Origin: Ascidia mentula
Lineage: Eukaryota > Chordata > Ascidiacea > Phlebobranchia > Ascidiidae
Reading direction: 5' to 3'
Length of the DNA stretch: 64,000 nt
NCBI GenBank assembly: GCA_947561715.1
Contig: OX387197.1
Span: 23,276,266-23,340,265, forward strand
Shown here: positions 59,053-64,000 of the stretch, one piece after another
Position numbering within the stretch: position 1 is the first letter of the stretch
How the letters are laid out: every line of letters starts with the position of its first letter
The notes under the pieces: generated by a model
The model's input: the letters and a program-made list of their open reading frames with translations, nothing else
What the model was told of the DNA's origin: nothing
The model's database searches: none
Made by a program: the position numbers and the translations under genes

Positions 59053-62000
59053 ATGAGCATATCTCGGGTGATAAAAGTTGACGAACACCCGAACACCATT
59101 CTAACCAACTTAAAGTCGTGAGTATCTCAATTCATTTTATTAATGTTGGTCATTTTACACACACTTATTAAATTAACCAAACAGCCACTAAATACGTTTG
59201 GCCCATTACATAAACATGTTTGGGCAGTAGCAAAAGGTAAATTGGCGAACAGTGATGCATTAAGCAACTAACACAAATACTAATGTTAGTTTTGCTGCTG
59301 ATATATAAAATATGCAAACAACACTGCTGAAATTTGCATCCTTTTGAAAATGGGTTGATTTTGTGTAATTGCAGACAACGCGAACTTAAAGAACACTGTG
59401 ACGTCACAATCAAAGTGGGAGATCGTTTGTTCCACGCGCACAAAAATGTACTGGCGGCTGGGAGCGACTACTTCAACAAAATGTTTTCGACTGAGGTAAG
59501 AATATGTTTGACGGTATTTTACATTGATAAAAACACATTTCCTGAACCAGATGAAAGAGAAATATCAGAAGACAGTTACCATAGGTGACGTCACACCAGG
59601 TGCGGTGGAGAAGGTTTTTGATTTCTTGTACAGCGACGAAATCGAACTGAGTACTAATAATGTGAAAAACATCCTTCATGCTGCTTCGGTCATGCAGGTT
59701 CCAGGTGCGGAGTTGGGCTATTCTATTTCTTGTAATTTTTCACAGCGACATGACACGAAAACCGCGCACTGTACTGTACGTTTTCGGGTTCCAAGGCAGA
59801 AGGTTTACCTTGATATTAATTAATGATATATTGACTATCATGAGGTTTACAGGCTTCGCAGCCAAGGCATTGCAGCTCAGCTGAATCTGCCACTTTTTCC
59901 TGACAAGTCGGAGCGAGATTTATAAAATAAAGCTCCCGGTGAGGTTTGAACTCACGACCCTGGGCTAACCAGGCCAAACGCTCTACCAACTGCGTTGTTG
60001 ACTAGTAATGCAAAGTATCAAAATTTGAGAGGGACAATAAAGTACCAGAATGCATGTTCTCTTTTGTTTATTTTAAGAACACGATTTTAATTAAGATTTG
60101 TTGGTTGCTATCAACGATTTCCTTTCGGACGTGGTAAACACTCCAAACTGCTTAAACTTTCGAGAACTCGGTCGTTTTTATTCACTCGACAACCTTTCCA
60201 ACAAGTCACACCGCTGTATTCTGGACAACTTCGAGAAGGTTTCCAAACAAACAGAGTTTACAGACCTTACACTAGTTTACTTGGAGGAAATTTTGAAATC
60301 GGATGATTTAATGGCAAGTCGTAGCCTTGATATTTATTTTATCAAGTCTTTTTTTCCCAAAGTCTTACAAATAGCCTAATATTAACCTTATTACTAACTT
60401 AAGTCTTATTTAGAGCAAGCTAATATCAATACCCCATAGGTGACATCCGAGAGTATCGTTTTCGAAGCTTTGGTGAGATGGACGATGCATTCGTTTGATG
60501 AGAGAAAAGATTTGTTTCCCAAACTTTTCAAACACGTTCGACTCCAATTGATATCGGCCGAGTACATTTCAACCAATGTGTCAAAAGAGGTAAAGCTTCT
60601 GGGATGGTAAAGATTTGGGAAGGACGCAAATGTAAATGTCGACTGTGTTTTTCCCTTTTTTGAGAAATTAAGAATCTTTTTGGCTTTGCGCCAATATGTA
60701 CTGCAATTGTACTTATACGCTTCTCTATAGCCTTTCATAAGACAGCTTCTTTTTAATCCTTTTTGAAACATTTTCCGACTACACCGGGATTTGAACCCAT
60801 GATGTCCTGGCCACGAATCCCGACCAGGTTTTCATCAGGGTATATTGGTCGGGCGCTTGACCAATGCTGTCAATCACCCATTGCATATTTTTCCTCATAC
60901 AATGGCAATTGCTCCTTCATCCGCAGCCGCTGGTTCGAGAATTCCACGTTTGTCGCGACATGGTGGACGAAGCGTTTCGATTTCATTTAAATTTAAACGA
61001 GGGCAGGAACCAGCATGCAAGAAAAGGACAACAAACAGGTAGTATGTAGTTAATGTGAAGCCTAAGGTAAATGCAGTAGTTTTAGTCAATATTGCTTGTC
61101 AAACGCCAAGTTTTTCTAAAATATATAGAGCAGCTGTAGATAACACACCACAGTTGTAGATGACACACCTTTGTTTGTTAAACTTAACATTACATTGGCA
61201 GAAATTCACTCTGTGGCTTTGTTCAGCAAAACCAACTGTCTCCACATCTTCAATTTCGATTCGAAACAGTGGTCGTACATTACAGTATGTTTCGGATATA
61301 ATTTATTTTAAGATTTTGTTGATAAAAAATGAAACAAATAAAATGAAAACTTATAAACTTGGTAAACGTAAAAAGCAGACATTTTACCTCCATACACCCC
61401 ATATACATATTTCAAACTAGCACCAAAACATGGTCACTCCTATCGGAAGCATGGTTACTTTTCACGCAAACGAGATTTTTATTTTTCTTGCTGATAACAA
61501 CCGACGATTTTCTATCTACTCAAACGGTGATTGGAGAAACGAAACGACGATTCCAAACATAAGAGTTTGGGCCCAAGCTGTTTACGTCAATGGTAATGCT
61601 GCAATAGTTCCCATAATCAATTAATACTTCTTTTTTTCCTTTTTGAATTCATTATTTGTGCTGTTTTCGTTTTGGAATTTTGAATCAATGTAGAGCGATT
61701 TGTGAGTCTTACGCAACAACCTGCTGTAAACCTTGTTACAGATATGGTGTATATAATTGGAGGACAAAATTTTACAAATGGCACAATTAGCAACAACGTC
61801 TCCGCATACGACTTTACGAGCAAAACCTGGAAAACTGTTTGCAACCTTCGTTCCCCAAGATGTGCGATGGTGGCTCTTGTTTATAAAGGTGTGACAAGGT
61901 CTTTGTCGCCCAATTTTAAAAGTTTTGATTCCTTTTTCAGCAATGCATTTGCTTGGTTCGGATCCAATTTCATAATGTGTTGGGCGCTAAATTTATGGGC

Positions 62001-63340
62001 CGTGTGCATAACCTGTAGGATATTTCATGATTTACCCAACTGGCCACATTTAACCTCGAAGCAACACTTTTATCTGTACAACCAACTAATTTGTTTTGCT
62101 ACTAGATGAAATTTTCGTCCTTGGAGGATACACTGATTACGGAATGACTCAAGGTATGACAAACGTATTCTATCATATCATTTAAGTAAATAAACTTAAT
62201 TTCCAACTACCTGTGGTGGTTGTTATGAAAATAGTGCTAATTAATTGTACAACCCCTTTTCCCCAGTACAAATATAAAACCGTTAGCTTAAATTTTTTTA
62301 GAGGAAGTCCTTTACGGTTGGAAACCATATAATCCACTTTTTGTTGAAGTAAAAAGCCTTTACATATGACCATAGAATTTTGAAGTTTTTGTGAATTTGA
62401 CGGTATATTTTAGAGCAGACTCTCAGTGTTACTTATTGCTAAATAATTTTTTTTGTTAAAATTGGAGAATTTAGTTTTTATTTCTTTACAACCTATTTTT
62501 TTGTGTCAAGTGTGCTGTTTGGTGGAAGTCCTTAATCCCGTTTCAAAGACATGGAATCAAATGCCGAACATGAACACAGAACGAGCAAACTTTGGAGCTG
62601 TGGTGTTTGGCGACAGAATCTACGCATTTGGTAACAAAAACATTGCAGATTGATGTAGATTATTGCCAACACGATATACGTCGGCAACAGACACTCCAGA
62701 AAACGAAGCCAACTCAAAGCACCAAAAACGCAAAACAAACCTACACTGCAATTAACAAATTTTTTGGCAAAACAATTATTTGGTTCATACACATATGTGT
62801 AGCTACTGTATGGTTTCTTACATGCTTGCTCATTAAGATCCAGACAGAACCATTTGCCGAACAAGCCTTGCCAAAATAATTCAGATATAGGCTTAAAAAC
62901 GTTACCATATTCTTAGGCGGAATGCGAAACAACAACACTGCTATAAATACTGTTGAGTTTATGGATGTTGAGGAGAGTGTTTGGACAAACCTCACCACAG
63001 ATATCCCTGTGGAGCTTGGAGCCAACTCGGCTTGCTGTGTCGGGAATCGCATTGTTGTGTTGGGAAAGTGAGTGTTCAACAATTTTTCTGTTATTATTTT
63101 TTTATTAAACAGTGGCCTATGCGATTTTTTGAGTAATTTGTAGGTCTAGTATTGATTCTACTGTTTGCATTGTCAAGTTTGTTACTTTATTTCACAACTC
63201 TCAAAACAATTTACAGAGAAAATGTGCTTCTGAGTTTTGACCCTTGTACTGCGACATGGAAAGTCGAAAGTCAAGTCCCCCCATCAGTGCAGGGCGCAAA
63301 ACTTGTCACATGGCCCTGGAATGAAGACTTGAAGCCATGA
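59053..63340 (+). CDS. BTB-Kelch (KLHL-type) protein, intact copy 4
   Basis: Predicted Cullin-3 adaptor. Thirteen exons: 59053-59117, 59375-59495, 59551-59704, 60096-60313, 60440-60589, 60927-61038, 61202-61284, 61421-61592, 61694-61888, 62106-62153, 62511-62630, 62917-63067, 63217-63340; 1,713 nt, 570 residues. BTB: HCDVTIKVGDRLFHAHKNVL to ILHAASVMQVPG. BACK: CLNFRELGRFYSLDNLSNKS to EFHVCRDMVDEAFRFH. Kelch repeats include DMVYIIGGQNFTNGT, EIFVLGGYTDYG and WNQMPNMNTERANFG. Intron 4 uses a GC donor (ATG then GCAAGT at 60,314). All exon lengths except 9 and 13 equal those of the 39,719 gene, which supports both models. Divergence from copy 3 is high in exons 4-9 but low in exon 12. Introns 3 and 5 carry SINE/tRNA-like sequence. 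Confidence 0.88.
59833..59998 (-). mobile_element. tRNA-derived SINE, copy 2, in BTB-Kelch intron 3
   Basis: On the minus strand: GTTGGTAGAGCGTTTGGCC (A-box region), GAGTTCAAACCTCACC (B box), then the body GCTCCGACTTGTC, GTGGCAGATTCAGCTGAGC, GTAAACCTCATGAT. Same family as 53,563-53,832; its B box is closer to consensus. Confidence 0.8.
60770..60882 (-). repeat. tRNA-like sequence in BTB-Kelch intron 5
   Basis: On the minus strand a tRNA-like 5' part (TTGGTCAAGCGCCCGACC) and a B box with T-arm (GGGTTCAAATCCCGGTGTAG, then TCGG) lie about 70 bp apart. The 5' acceptor strand does not pair well with GTAGTCGG, so this is probably a different tRNA-derived SINE or a tRNA pseudogene. Confidence 0.5.
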
Positions 63341-63829
63341 AATAAGGAAATTAAGATGAACAATGTCTGCAAAATTACGTTTTGTTTTGTAATTTTGTCG
63401 TTTAAAATCTCACATAAAAATTGTATGCTAATTAGACAATCATATGTTATACATAGGCCTTTGAAACATACACAGTCATTCTATGTTTTTACAACAGCTG
63501 CCATATTAAAAAGACTTTTACGCGCCCAATTCTGACAGTTTATTTTGATTGGAATTGGTCCCCGCAATAAAATTCCTGCTTGCCGTAATAAAATCCCAGT
63601 AAGATCTTTGTGATATTTTCTGGCTACCCTGTTGTTTGTAATGCATTCATGCGGAACGTGACGTCACACGCACACTTTTGACTTCATCGTAAACTGAACG
63701 TCACATAATTGAAACTAATATTTTTCGTACCTCGGGTAATGCACATCAATTTCAAGTACACAATGCACAGCGAATAGTGAGCTGCTCCAGAAAGAGGTGT
63801 ACCACAGTTTCAAAAGTTATTAAGCTATC
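63341..63829. promoter_or_regulatory. Short intergenic region with a perfect CRE ahead of the right-end gene
   Basis: About 490 bp separate the BTB-Kelch stop from the next ATG. TGACGTCA, the palindromic cAMP-response element, lies at 63,659-63,666, about 165 bp upstream of the ATG at 63,830. AATAAA occurs at 63,566 and again near 63,587 and may serve the BTB-Kelch transcript. Whether the CRE is used cannot be judged. Confidence 0.4.
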
Positions 63830-64000
63830 ATGGGTAGCAGACACGAAAGCAGCGAAAGAGCAAAACACTCTAAACATGAAAAGAAGTCTAAGCACAAAAA
63901 GAAGTCTCATAAACATGACAAAGATGTCAAAAAGAAGAAAAGCAGACATAGATCGGAGTCCAGTGATGCGGAATCTTTCAGTGACTCAAGTAATTCATCA
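63830..64000 (+). CDS. First exon of a Lys/Ser/His-rich probable nuclear protein (runs off window)
   Basis: Fifty-seven open codons from ATG at 63,830 to the window end. The start reads MGSRHESSERAKHSKHEKKS and continues with KHKKKSHKHDKD, KKKKSRHRSESSD and a Ser/Asp tail. This low-complexity basic composition is typical of splicing-associated and other nuclear proteins (SART1-, BRD7- or RSRC-like N-termini), but no family is identifiable from it. A stop-containing upstream sequence and the purine-poor but acceptable start context support this ATG. Confidence 0.65.
   Translation, partial: MGSRHESSERAKHSKHEKKSKHKKKSHKHDKDVKKKKSRHRSESSDAESFSDSSNSS

Noticed and set aside
60770-60882. Possible functional tRNA gene with a good B box.
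   Set aside because: The acceptor stem is not formed and the middle is too irregular for a cloverleaf.
1-64000. CRISPR arrays, bacterial operons, riboswitches or other prokaryotic systems.
   Set aside because: No regularly spaced repeats or prokaryotic gene layout; spliced eukaryotic genes throughout.

Overview
The window is metazoan nuclear DNA: AT-rich, with many short spliced exons and short introns, tRNA-derived SINEs and small DNA transposons. Protein families are chordate-like: a PTPRA/PTPRE-type receptor tyrosine phosphatase, CNOT1 exons very close to the vertebrate protein, cytosolic-type sulfotransferases, BTB-Kelch proteins and a WxxW-domain secreted protein. Compact introns with chordate-like families suggest a tunicate, perhaps Ciona-like. 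This is an inference; no species marker is visible.

Layout. (1) 102-17,807, minus strand: one large gene for a single-pass receptor. In order it has a signal peptide, a ricin-B-type lectin domain, 14 sushi (CCP) domains each on its own phase 1-1 exon, a Thr-rich stalk, a transmembrane segment and two tandem PTP domains. The extreme C-terminus lies off the left edge. The visible exons sum to 5,190 nt (1,730 codons) with no frame break. (2) 17.8-24.2 kb: intergenic DNA with no supported gene. (3) 24.2-38.7 kb: a tandem segmental duplication with a period of about 6.73 kb. Each unit holds an intact minus-strand gene for a 134-residue secreted WxxW protein, a three-exon fragment of CNOT1 (minus) and a decayed BTB-Kelch copy (plus). 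The second unit carries a 2,400-bp piggyBac-like element in a TTAA site, and inside it a 628-bp hAT-like element with a perfect 8-bp target duplication. (4) 39.7-44.3 kb: an apparently intact BTB-Kelch gene (plus). (5) 45.9-56.3 kb: three tandem sulfotransferase genes (plus); the third carries a one-base frameshift. (6) 56.3-59.0 kb: intergenic DNA with a Ty3/gypsy fossil. (7) 59.05-63.34 kb: a second intact BTB-Kelch gene (plus). (8) From 63,830: the first exon of a Lys/Ser-rich probable nuclear protein that runs off the right edge.

How it fits together. The most striking item is the receptor: an ectodomain like those of complement and lectin recognition proteins joined to a PTPRA/E-type signalling tail, with an exon design that would allow any CCP to be skipped or multiplied in frame. 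The rest is a birth-and-death region where BTB-Kelch, WxxW and sulfotransferase genes have been copied, broken and invaded by transposons. The relative order of several events can be read from shared lesions and empty insertion sites.
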